Source: Candidatus Hydrogenedentota bacterium (lineage in GTDB: Bacteria > Hydrogenedentota > Hydrogenedentia > Hydrogenedentales > SLHB01). Taken from it: a stretch of DNA of 5,516 nt. The stretch spans positions 1 through 5,516 of the forward strand of contig PWNM01000068.1 in the NCBI GenBank assembly GCA_003557825.1, given 5' to 3'. Under the pieces are notes generated by a model, which saw nothing but the letters and a program-made list of their open reading frames with translations, was not told the DNA's origin and searched no databases. A program made the position numbers and the translations under genes. Each line of letters starts with the position of its first letter. The stretch's first letter is position 1. Of the stretch, positions 1 to 5,516 are shown in pieces.

Positions 1-1
1 A

Positions 2-265
2 ACCATGGAACGGATCGATGCGCCGGACCCCAATTATGCCCGCCTGAAGGTCGAAGAAGAGGCCATTCGGGCAGCGCTTAATGAACATGATATAGCCATT
101 CCGGATATGCTGGGTCGAGCCATTCCCGCGCCTCGTGATTCGTCCCATCTGTGGCGCGCCATGCTGCCCGTGGCGCCCGCTACCGGAACCCATACGATAC
201 ACGTTCGCTCGACGGACATGTTCGGCCAGGTGCATGAAGGCCGCCGCATTATCCGCATCGAATAA
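2..265 (+). CDS. Calcineurin-like metallophosphoesterase, C-terminal domain (5' end outside window)
   Basis: This is the last 87 codons of a gene that begins upstream of the window. The visible part contains no metal-binding residues. It resembles the C-terminal domain (MetallophosC type) found behind calcineurin-like phosphoesterase domains in many Bacteroidota and PVC-group proteins. The signs are the HLWRAMLP segment (bases 146-169), followed by the beta-rich GTHTIHVRSTDMFG segment (185-226) and a short RIIRIE end. An ATG lies at base 5, but only four bases precede it, and the acidic/aromatic stretch after it looks like mid-domain sequence, so it is probably not the true start. The full protein would be expected to hydrolyse a phosphate ester with a two-metal centre, probably outside the cytoplasm. 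The gene ends 22 bases before the sulfatase on the same strand, suggesting co-transcription. The family call rests on motif memory and could be settled by the upstream sequence. Confidence 0.72.
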   Translation, partial: TMERIDAPDPNYARLKVEEEAIRAALNEHDIAIPDMLGRAIPAPRDSSHLWRAMLPVAPATGTHTIHVRSTDMFGQVHEGRRIIRIE

Positions 266-270
266 CCCAC

Positions 271-281
271 GAAGGAGGAGA
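271..281 (+). promoter_or_regulatory. Strong Shine-Dalgarno site of the sulfatase gene
   Basis: The purine run gaaggaggaga contains a full AGGAGG core at 273-278, nine bases before the ATG at 288. It decides the start: the open frame extends back to 135, but that part overlaps the phosphoesterase gene in another frame and has no comparable site. Confidence 0.85.
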
Positions 282-287
282 GACCTC

Positions 288-1751
288 ATGGCCTATGCCG
301 GCATGCGTGAAGGGCAGCCCAGCCTGCTGCTCATCACAACGGACCAACAGCGCTACGATGCGGCGGGAGATGCTGCGCCGTCGTTCTTGCGAACCCCTCA
401 TTTTAATCAACTCTGCCGCGAAGGCATACGCTTTCCCAATGCCCGCGCCGATTGCCCCATCTGCGTGCCTGCCCGTGTGGGCATCATGACGGGCAAAACG
501 GTCTTTGGCCATGGCATGGACACGAATGGCCCGACCAGCAGCGTGATGGGGCGAGACGATACATTGCCGGCGATGTTGCGCGAACAAGGGTATCAGACGG
601 CGGCCATCGGAAAAATGCACTTTGGTCCCATGCGGGCACGCCATGGTTTCGACGAGATGCTTCTGCCCGATGATTACTATCGGTGGATGGAGCAATCGGG
701 CTATCCGACCAAACCGATGCGCCACGGACTCGGGCAAAACGAGCTTTACCCGGGTATGGCCACGGTTCCCGAGGCCTTGACTCTTACGAACTGGACTGCC
801 GAGCAATGCGTTTCGTACATTCGCGACCGACGCGATCCGAATTTGCCGTTTTTCCTGTGGTGTTCGTTTAGCAAGCCCCATCCGCCCCTTGATCCGCCGG
901 AGCCCTACTACTCGATGTATCGTAATGCGCCTATCCCCGAACCGATCTTTGGGGATTGGAGCGAAGATCCACGATGTCCCATTCCATTCCAACGTCACCG
1001 CGAGTCATGGAGTTGCGATATCATCCCGCCGGAGATCATCCGCGAAGCTCGCGCGGCGTATTACGGGCTCATTACGCAAATTGACTACAACGTGGGGCGC
1101 GTGTTGGCTGCGTTGCAGGATGACCATCTGCTGCAGGACACGCTCATCATCTACACTTCCGATCATGGGGAGTTCCTGGGCGATCATCATTCCGGTGGCA
1201 AATTCACGTTTCACGAGGCTTCGGCGCGGGTTCCCTTTGTCGTTCGATTGCCCCGGAGTTGGGAAGATCGTCGGCATGGTTCTGAGTCTGATGCCCTTGC
1301 AACCCACGCGGATATTTTGCCCACGTTTCTCGCAGCGGCGGGAGGCACGCCGGGGGCGGCCATTGAAGGTCGCGATTTGATTGCCTGTGCCCGAACCGGG
1401 GAGGCTCCACGCGAATTCCTGGAAGCTACCGCCATGGACGGCCTTTATTTTGGCATCACCGATGGCCAGTGGAAGTACGTCTATTACCCGGAAGGGGGTT
1501 CGGAGCAGTTTTTTGACCTGCGCAATGATCCCCTCGAGTTGCGAGACTTGGCGCTTCATGGAGAAGAACAAGAGCCCATGGCGGCTTTGCGCGTGGAGAT
1601 GATCCGCCGACATGAAGCGCGGGGTTCAAACTGCGTAAAGGACGGTCAGTTGGTCCGTGTGGCTCCGCGGGGCGACTCCGTGGCCGACCGGCGCAACCTG
1701 GCTTGGCCAGGATGGCATACGGAGCATTGCGGCATCGATGTATGTCATTAG
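288..1751 (+). CDS. FGly-dependent sulfatase (arylsulfatase/alkaline phosphatase superfamily)
   Basis: This 487-residue type I sulfatase hydrolyses a sulfate ester on an unidentified substrate, probably a sulfated glycan or small organic sulfate. The activation motif is C59-V-P-A-R63 followed by T68-G69. Cys59 fits the CxPxR rule for conversion to formylglycine by a separate maturation enzyme, which is not in this window. Metal ligands are likely D19 and Q20 in TTDQQR near the N-terminus and D292/H293 in SDHGEFLGDH. Other active-site signatures are K109 and H111 (IGKMHFG), K196/H198 (SKPHPP) and K305 (GGKFTFHE), followed by the HADILPT segment near 340-346. The C-terminal subdomain has the usual DGQWKYVYY strand and FFDLRNDPLE loop. 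Length is normal. No signal peptide is visible, since the first beta strand begins by residue 11, so the protein is probably cytoplasmic and would act on imported substrate. It follows the phosphoesterase gene by 22 bases. Family assignment is secure; the substrate is unknown. Confidence 0.95.
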   Translation: MAYAGMREGQPSLLLITTDQQRYDAAGDAAPSFLRTPHFNQLCREGIRFPNARADCPICVPARVGIMTGKTVFGHGMDTNGPTSSVMGRDDTLPAMLREQGYQTAAIGKMHFGPMRARHGFDEMLLPDDYYRWMEQSGYPTKPMRHGLGQNELYPGMATVPEALTLTNWTAEQCVSYIRDRRDPNLPFFLWCSFSKPHPPLDPPEPYYSMYRNAPIPEPIFGDWSEDPRCPIPFQRHRESWSCDIIPPEIIREARAAYYGLITQIDYNVGRVLAALQDDHLLQDTLIIYTSDHGEFLGDHHSGGKFTFHEASARVPFVVRLPRSWEDRRHGSESDALATHADILPTFLAAAGGTPGAAIEGRDLIACARTGEAPREFLEATAMDGLYFGITDGQWKYVYYPEGGSEQFFDLRNDPLELRDLALHGEEQEPMAALRVEMIRRHEARGSNCVKDGQLVRVAPRGDSVADRRNLAWPGWHTEHCGIDVCH

Positions 1752-1760
1752 CTTGGACGG
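1752..1760. other. Nine-base gap between convergent stop codons
   Basis: The sulfatase ends in TAG at 1749-1751, and the minus-strand TPR/peptidase gene ends in TAA at 1763-1761. No stem-loop with a U-run is visible in or around the gap, so transcripts from the two sides probably run into the opposite gene's 3' end. Confidence 0.8.
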
Positions 1761-3035
1761 TTATGGAGAGTAAAAGTTGTACACGCCGGCGTCAAGGTGG
1801 TCATAGGTAAGACCGAATGATTCGTATAGCGCCGATTCCGGGTCATTTCCGGCGGCCAGCAAATCGAGCATACGAACCACGTGCCGTTGCCCGTGCCGAG
1901 TCCATAGGTAGCGCACGGCGGCATGGGCCTGGAGATAGGCGAGGCGAAGCGCGTCTTTGTCCTCTGCAATTTCCGGTTGGAGAAGTTGATGCTCAGACAG
2001 TTCGGATATGTAGAAATGGGCCCCTTCAGAAAATGCCGTTTCGAGAATGGCTATATCGGGACCAGTGAGCTCGGTGGACAGGGTTTCGGCGAGCCCTTCG
2101 TTGAGCCACCAGGGGACGTTGTCGCCGATATGATGGCGTAGCACGACATGGACATATTCATGGTATAGCCGTCGACGCAACTCCGCCGGGTTCAGTACCA
2201 CCCCTGCTTGATCGATGATGGGCAAGCGGATGGTTCCGTCATACACCGCGCCGATATGCTCGCCCAAGAGGGTGGCTTCCGAGAAGTCCTCGGCGGTGTA
2301 GGCTTTGACCTGAATGGGTCCCGGAGGATAAATGCCGCCGACTTGCCTGCCGATTTCGCGATAGGCTTGTTCCAGGATGGTCAGCGCTCGGTTTATATCC
2401 CCGCCGGTAGTTCCCGGAGCATAGGTGACCTCGAAGTTCCGCGATTGTCGGCGCCCATAATTGCGTTCCACGGCGGCTTCTCGATCCGCCTTTTCCATCT
2501 TTTCCCGAAGACCCGGCCGATTCGGTTCGACGGTGGCCACGTATTCCCATTGGGCCAGCGCCGCTAGCAGATCGTTGTCTCGATAGTACGCATCACCAAG
2601 CAGTTCGTGGGCATCCAAATTCTCGGGCGCCAGGTCCAGCGATTCCTCTAACCGGAAAATGGCATCGCTGACCAAGCCGAGGCGCAGATAACACGAACCC
2701 AGTTGGATAAGGGGAAGCGGATTCTCCGGGTCAACACTAATGGCGTATTCAAGCAGTTGGGCCGCGCCGCTGAAATCGCCGCCTTTGGCAAGTTCGTTCG
2801 CCAATGCCTGGGACGCATTGCACAGATTACGTCGAACGGTTGGATGGGTGGGTTCAACGTCGTAGGCTTGCCGGAAATAGTCGACCGCTGCTTCGAAATC
2901 GCCTGCACGGTAGTGTTCCGCGCCTCGTGCATTGAAATCTGCAGCGGTAACCGCTTGTTCCGCGACGGCGCCGGCGCTCATCACGCCGACGAGAACCCAT
3001 AATACGGCAATCGAACTCCGCATCAACTTGCTCAT
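1761..3035 (-). CDS. Exported TPR protein with gluzincin peptidase (peptidase MA-like) domain
   Basis: This 424-residue protein joins TPR repeats to a zinc metallopeptidase-like domain. Residues 1-25 look like a signal peptide: K3 and R6, a hydrophobic core around 9-19, and AVA before E26. TPR-type helix pairs follow at about 32-65, 66-104 (irregular), 107-140 and 141-174, each ending in a typical V/AEP or DPENP turn. After a charged linker, the peptidase MA-like domain carries the zinc motif H292-E-Y-V-H296 and the third ligand E313 in WWLNEGLAE, the pattern of Peptidase_MA_2 gluzincins. All metal and catalytic residues are present, so it may be active, though no substrate is known for this group. 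It probably works in the periplasm, with the repeats binding a partner. The start chosen is the ATG at 3035, four bases after the ridA stop, because it gives a clean signal peptide. An ATG at 3047 and a TTG at 3068 are possible but overlap ridA, and the nearby GGAAAGGA (3055-3048) abuts the ATG at 3047 too closely. Confidence 0.87.
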   Translation of the reverse strand: MSKLMRSSIAVLWVLVGVMSAGAVAEQAVTAADFNARGAEHYRAGDFEAAVDYFRQAYDVEPTHPTVRRNLCNASQALANELAKGGDFSGAAQLLEYAISVDPENPLPLIQLGSCYLRLGLVSDAIFRLEESLDLAPENLDAHELLGDAYYRDNDLLAALAQWEYVATVEPNRPGLREKMEKADREAAVERNYGRRQSRNFEVTYAPGTTGGDINRALTILEQAYREIGRQVGGIYPPGPIQVKAYTAEDFSEATLLGEHIGAVYDGTIRLPIIDQAGVVLNPAELRRRLYHEYVHVVLRHHIGDNVPWWLNEGLAETLSTELTGPDIAILETAFSEGAHFYISELSEHQLLQPEIAEDKDALRLAYLQAHAAVRYLWTRHGQRHVVRMLDLLAAGNDPESALYESFGLTYDHLDAGVYNFYSP

Positions 3036-3039
3036 CGAT

Positions 3040-3435
3040 TTAACCATTCCTTTCCGGTTTGACGGCAATGGCCTCTATCTCAACCTGGAGGTCCAACGGC
3101 AACGCTCCGACTTGAATGCACGTTCGCGCCGGCGGATCAATTGTAAAATATTCGCCATAGATGGCGTTGAACTCTTTGAACCGCGCCATGTCCGCCAGAT
3201 AGATGGTGGTCTTGACCACATGCCCAAGGCCGGAACCGGCTTCCTCCAAAATGGTCTTCAAGTTATCCAGGGCGGTGCGGGCTTCCTCCTCAAACGAACC
3301 AGTTCGCGGACCGGAACCATCGGGCGCCAGGGCGATTTGCCCTGAAACGAACAGGAACCCATTTGCGATGACGCAATGGGAATAGGGCCCAACCGCCGGT
3401 GGACCCGAGGGGGCATTGAAACAGTGCTTGTCCAA
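3040..3435 (-). CDS. ridA: RidA family reactive enamine/imine deaminase
   Basis: This 131-residue protein belongs to the RidA (YjgF/YER057c/UK114) family, small cytoplasmic homotrimers. Canonical members hydrolyse reactive 2-aminoacrylate and related enamines or imines released by PLP enzymes. The N-terminal signature GPYSHCVIANGFLFVSGQ occupies 16-33. The C-terminal signature PPARTCIQV...VEIEAIAV (101-125) includes R104, the counterpart of E. coli RidA Arg105 that binds the substrate carboxylate, with C106 and E119 matching other conserved positions. The residues of an active deaminase are therefore present. The start is a TTG at 3435, eight bases behind AGAAGGA. The frame stays open to another TTG at 3465, but those extra ten codons contain the ribosome binding site itself. 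The gene leads a two-gene minus-strand unit with the TPR/peptidase gene. I see no functional link between the two, so the pairing may be incidental. Archetypal RidA versus a Rid1-7 subfamily would need alignment. Confidence 0.93.
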   Translation of the reverse strand: MDKHCFNAPSGPPAVGPYSHCVIANGFLFVSGQIALAPDGSGPRTGSFEEEARTALDNLKTILEEAGSGLGHVVKTTIYLADMARFKEFNAIYGEYFTIDPPARTCIQVGALPLDLQVEIEAIAVKPERNG

Positions 3436-3443
3436 TGATGCAA

Positions 3444-3450
3444 TCCTTCT
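3444..3450 (-). promoter_or_regulatory. Shine-Dalgarno site fixing the TTG start of ridA
   Basis: On the minus strand AGAAGGA lies eight bases before the TTG at 3435. This places the start where RidA proteins normally begin and argues against the TTG at 3465, which lies upstream of the site. Confidence 0.75.
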
Positions 3451-3644
3451 ACCTAGCTGCCTCAACTATAAGGAAAAGTACCATACTTCACCGTTCGCGT
3501 CAACAATTCAACGAGTCAAAATGAATCCCCAACGGACCGGAAAAGCTGGAAAGATTGATGTGGCGTGCCCTTTCTGGTTTGCTTTCATGCATCCGACTGC
3601 TTTTAAATATGCATGCGATAGGCATCGACCTACTGAAACGGATG

Positions 3645-3650
3645 AAAGGA
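3645..3650 (+). promoter_or_regulatory. Shine-Dalgarno site of the TIM-barrel gene
   Basis: AAAGGA lies nine bases before the ATG at 3660 and supports that start over the upstream in-frame ATGs at 3558 and 3642. Confidence 0.65.
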
Positions 3651-3659
3651 ACAGCCAAC

Positions 3660-4496
3660 ATGAGTGGTTTCCCGCGCACTACGATAGAGAACCTGTCCGT
3701 ATCTCGTTTGATGATGGGCACGAACTGGTTCATGGGGTATTCCCACACCAGCAAGGCGAAGGATAGGTTGATCCTCGATACCATGCCGGCAGAACGTATC
3801 GCCGATACGATGGTCGCCTTCATGAACCATGGCGTGGATACCCTATATGGAATGTCCCCCGATCCAAAAATCGTCGAAGCCGTTGAACGAGCCCAGGATC
3901 GCGCCGGGAAACGCTGTATTATCATCTCGATTCCGACGCTGCCCCTTGATGATCCCATCCAATGCCGCGGCGAGGCCGAACGCATATTGGATGAATACGC
4001 CGCCATCGGTACGGACATTTGCATGCCCCATCAATGCACTACCGATGCCTTTGTCAATCGTCGGACGCAACGTTTGGACGGGATCGAAGTCTATCTCCAG
4101 ATGATTCGCGATCGAAACATGCTGCCCGGTCTGTCCACCCATATGCCCGAGACTCCCATCTACGCGGACGCATCGGGACTCGATGTTGCCACCTACATTC
4201 AGATTTACAATGCCGCAGGATTCCTGATGCAAATTGAGATTGACTGGGTGCAGCGGATGATCTGGAACGCAAAGAAACCGGTGATCACCATCAAGCCGCT
4301 GGCAGCCGGCAAGCTTCCGCCATTGGTCGGCCTTGCTTTTTCGTGGAGCACGTTGCGAGATATCGACATGGTCTGCATCGGAACAAGCAGCCCCGATGAG
4401 GCGGAGGAGGCCGTTGAAATATCGATGTCTATCTTCGAGCGACGCGTACCCGATATGGACCTCCAGGAGACCCGTAGCAAGGCATCAATGCGGTAG
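3660..4496 (+). CDS. Aldo-keto-reductase-like TIM-barrel protein, catalytic lysine not found
   Basis: This 278-residue soluble protein has no signal peptide or membrane segment. Its layout resembles an aldo-keto reductase barrel. A first strand with glycine is at LMMGTNWFMG (17-26). HGVDTLYGMSPDPKIVEAV (57-75) resembles the family's FDTAxxYG...E segment. TDICMPHQ (118-125) resembles the DxxxxH strand. The end, KPLAAGKLPP (212-221) then VCIGTSSPDEAEEAV (238-252), matches the phosphate-binding end of reductases. By this reading D60, Y63 and H124 could stand for the catalytic Asp, Tyr and His. The strand that should carry the lysine reads CIIISIPTLP (86-95) with no lysine, and the Asp-Tyr spacing is short. 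It may therefore be a divergent or non-redox barrel. The start at 3660 is supported by AAAGGA nine bases upstream. A longer frame from 3558 uses rare codons (TTA, ATA, CTA) and is probably untranslated leader. The URO-D-family gene follows after 108 bases. The precise function is unknown. Confidence 0.78.
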   Translation: MSGFPRTTIENLSVSRLMMGTNWFMGYSHTSKAKDRLILDTMPAERIADTMVAFMNHGVDTLYGMSPDPKIVEAVERAQDRAGKRCIIISIPTLPLDDPIQCRGEAERILDEYAAIGTDICMPHQCTTDAFVNRRTQRLDGIEVYLQMIRDRNMLPGLSTHMPETPIYADASGLDVATYIQIYNAAGFLMQIEIDWVQRMIWNAKKPVITIKPLAAGKLPPLVGLAFSWSTLRDIDMVCIGTSSPDEAEEAVEISMSIFERRVPDMDLQETRSKASMR

Positions 4497-4604
4497 ATTG
4501 CAGCACGCAAGGTTGCACTTACATGACGGGTCTTGCCATACTTCGGCCTTTCCTGGAAGGAACTGGCTGAGCATGTACGTTTTCCACCACGATGAGGAGG
4601 AGAT
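4497..4604 (+). other. Short intergenic leader before the URO-D-family gene
   Basis: This 108-base gap holds no gene and no convincing terminator hairpin with a T-run. A weak promoter-like pair, TTGCAC (4513-4518) and CATACT (4537-4542) with an 18-base spacer, is the only candidate. The gap neither requires nor excludes read-through from the TIM-barrel gene. Confidence 0.4.
4594..4602 (+). promoter_or_regulatory. Shine-Dalgarno site of the URO-D-family gene
   Basis: GAGGAGGAG ends two bases before the ATG at 4605, and the GAGGAG core (4594-4599) has a five-base spacer. It is a strong site and makes the start secure. Confidence 0.85.
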
Positions 4605-5516
4605 ATGACCAATCGGGAACGGGCATTGGCCGTTCTGCGCTACCAATCCTATGACCGTTTGCCGGTCGTCCATTTTGGTTTTTGGAATGAAACCCTGGAG
4701 AAATGGGCAAACGAGGGACATTTGACGCAGGACGAAGCCCGGAATTGGGCCGACGGAACCCCCACCGACGCGATCATCAGCGAAAAGCTCGGATTTGATT
4801 TCAACTATTACTCGTGTTTCCATCCGGATGCCTTCCTTCGTCCGGGGTTTGAGCGCAGAGTCGTCGAGGAGCTTCCCGACGGTTCGCGCAAAGTTCACAA
4901 TCATTACGGTGTTATCGAACTGGAACGTCCCGGAGCGGGCTCGATTCCCGCTGAGATCGATCATCTGCTCAAAGCTCGGCCCGATTGGGAAGAGCATTAC
5001 AAGCATCGGCTGCAATACTGCGACGAGCGGGTTACCAAGGCCCATGTACGCGTCAATGACAAGATGGTACCCTGGGATGAAGGCGGCCTCGAGTTTCTCC
5101 AAAAAAATGAGCGGGATTATCTTTACGGAATTCATTGCGGCAGTTTGTTCGGAACCATTCGCAATGTCCTTGGGGTAACAGGCGCCAGCTACATGTTCGC
5201 TGAAGACGATGCCCTCTACACCGAGATCATTGATACCGTGGGCGAACTGTGTTTTCGATGCGTCAAGAAAGCCCTTGAGAGTGGCGCCAAATTTGACTTC
5301 GCCCATTTTTGGGAAGACATTTGCTTCAAGAACGGACCGCTGGTCATCCCCTCCGTGTTTGAAGAAAAGGTCGGCCCCCATTACAAACGGATCACCGATC
5401 TGGTCGGCTCCTATGACATCGATATCGTCTCCCTGGACTGCGACGGGTGTATCGACGCCCTGGTTCCCATATGGCTCGAGAACGGCGTGAACACCATGTT
5501 TCCCATCGGGGTGGGT
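4605..5516 (+). CDS. Uroporphyrinogen decarboxylase (URO-D) superfamily protein, not HemE (3' end outside window)
   Basis: The first 304 residues of a URO-D-fold protein are visible. The frame is open to the window edge, and family lengths suggest some tens of residues are missing. The opening NRERALAVLRYQSYDRLPVV (3-22) is the usual start of the environmental URO-D-like group. The later segment from S276 through DCDGCID to the ENGVN and FPIG turns (292-302) matches the strand-loop-helix that normally reads H/DxDG/CG..(L)IP..(I)E.G. The RQAGRY motif of true heme-pathway HemE is absent after the N-terminal strand, so decarboxylation of uroporphyrinogen is unlikely. The His-x-Cys zinc pair of the corrinoid methyltransferases MtaA/CmuA also seems replaced by D278-C-D280, so a thiol methyltransferase role is doubtful. 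Proteins of this type are abundant in Planctomycetota, Lentisphaerota and Hydrogenedentota beside sugar or carboxylate catabolism genes and have no assigned reaction. The protein is cytoplasmic, with no signal peptide. The neighbouring TIM-barrel gene may be a partner. Family is fairly sure; function is unknown. Confidence 0.88.
   Translation, partial: MTNRERALAVLRYQSYDRLPVVHFGFWNETLEKWANEGHLTQDEARNWADGTPTDAIISEKLGFDFNYYSCFHPDAFLRPGFERRVVEELPDGSRKVHNHYGVIELERPGAGSIPAEIDHLLKARPDWEEHYKHRLQYCDERVTKAHVRVNDKMVPWDEGGLEFLQKNERDYLYGIHCGSLFGTIRNVLGVTGASYMFAEDDALYTEIIDTVGELCFRCVKKALESGAKFDFAHFWEDICFKNGPLVIPSVFEEKVGPHYKRITDLVGSYDIDIVSLDCDGCIDALVPIWLENGVNTMFPIGVG

Larger units (their letters stand above)
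3436..3659. promoter_or_regulatory. Divergent intergenic region between ridA and the TIM-barrel gene, with tentative promoters
   Basis: This 224-base gap separates genes transcribed away from each other, so it must hold promoters for one or both. It is more AT-rich than the flanking genes. On the plus side, TTGCTT (3579-3584) and TTAAAT (3603-3608) are 18 bases apart, a plausible but imperfect -35/-10 pair. On the minus side, TATAGT (3470-3465) matches the -10 consensus at five of six positions but has no good -35. A TTGACG (3503-3498) lies 27 bases upstream of it, too far to pair, and sits 17 bases from the weaker TACTTT. No clear operator, riboswitch or terminator was seen. These promoter calls are by eye only. 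Confidence 0.35.

Noticed and set aside
135..287. N-terminal extension of the sulfatase frame back to 135.
   Set aside because: It overlaps the phosphoesterase gene in another frame, is rich in Arg/Cys/Pro with no family match, and the strong Shine-Dalgarno site lies just before 288.
249..1613. Two long minus-strand open frames (249-998 and 1005-1613) opposite the sulfatase.
   Set aside because: Both are in codon register with the sulfatase and show no family features; they are mirror frames of a biased coding sequence.
3600..3620. Palindromic ATGCATGC-type sequence near 3609-3616 as a possible operator.
   Set aside because: It is a single short self-complementary word with no second copy or flanking symmetry; expected by chance.
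3555..3659. N-terminal extension of the TIM-barrel protein, with a hydrophobic stretch that could suggest a signal peptide.
   Set aside because: It uses rare codons (TTA, ATA, CTA) and is broken up by charged residues, with no cleavage-site pattern. A better-spaced ribosome binding site precedes the ATG at 3660.
4485..5381. A 298-codon open frame on the minus strand across almost the whole URO-D-family gene.
   Set aside because: Its codons are in exact register with the sense codons, so it stays open only because the sense gene lacks TTA, CTA and TCA codons here. It has no recognisable domain, and the plus-strand gene has a strong ribosome binding site and family match.
4605..5516. Annotation as HemE, the heme-pathway uroporphyrinogen decarboxylase.
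   Set aside because: The N-terminal RQAGRY active-site motif is absent, and the sequence follows the divergent environmental URO-D-like pattern.

Overview
The window is a densely coding, moderately GC-rich piece of a bacterial chromosome. It holds six protein genes, two of them cut by the window edges. No RNA gene, mobile element, CRISPR array or repeat family was found. The mix is a MetallophosC-type phosphoesterase end, an FGly sulfatase, a TPR/gluzincin exported protein, RidA, an aldo-keto-reductase-like TIM barrel and a non-heme URO-D-family protein. It recalls environmental Planctomycetota / Lentisphaerota / Verrucomicrobiota or Candidatus Hydrogenedentota-type genomes, which carry many sulfatases and catabolic URO-D-like proteins. 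That placement is an inference from gene content, not from a phylogenetic marker.

Layout, left to right. (1) Plus strand, 2-1751: the end of a calcineurin-type phosphoesterase, then 22 bases later a sulfatase with a strong Shine-Dalgarno site, likely one transcript of hydrolases that remove phosphate and sulfate esters. (2) Minus strand, 3435 down to 1761: a ridA homologue followed after only 4 bases by a secreted TPR protein with a zinc-peptidase (HExxH...NEGLAE) domain. This pair converges on the sulfatase with only 9 bases between the stop codons. (3) A divergent, probably promoter-bearing gap at 3436-3659. (4) Plus strand, 3660-5516: a TIM-barrel protein resembling aldo-keto reductases but lacking the catalytic lysine, then a URO-D superfamily protein cut by the right edge. 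These two may form a small catabolic operon.

Several starts were moved from the longest reading frame using ribosome binding sites and codon use: the sulfatase starts at 288, ridA at a TTG at 3435, the TPR protein at 3035 and the TIM-barrel protein at 3660. The most interesting items are the two plus-strand proteins at the right. Both belong to known folds but lack the residues that define the best-known enzymes of those folds, so their reactions are open. I see no clear evidence of a wholly new multi-gene system here.
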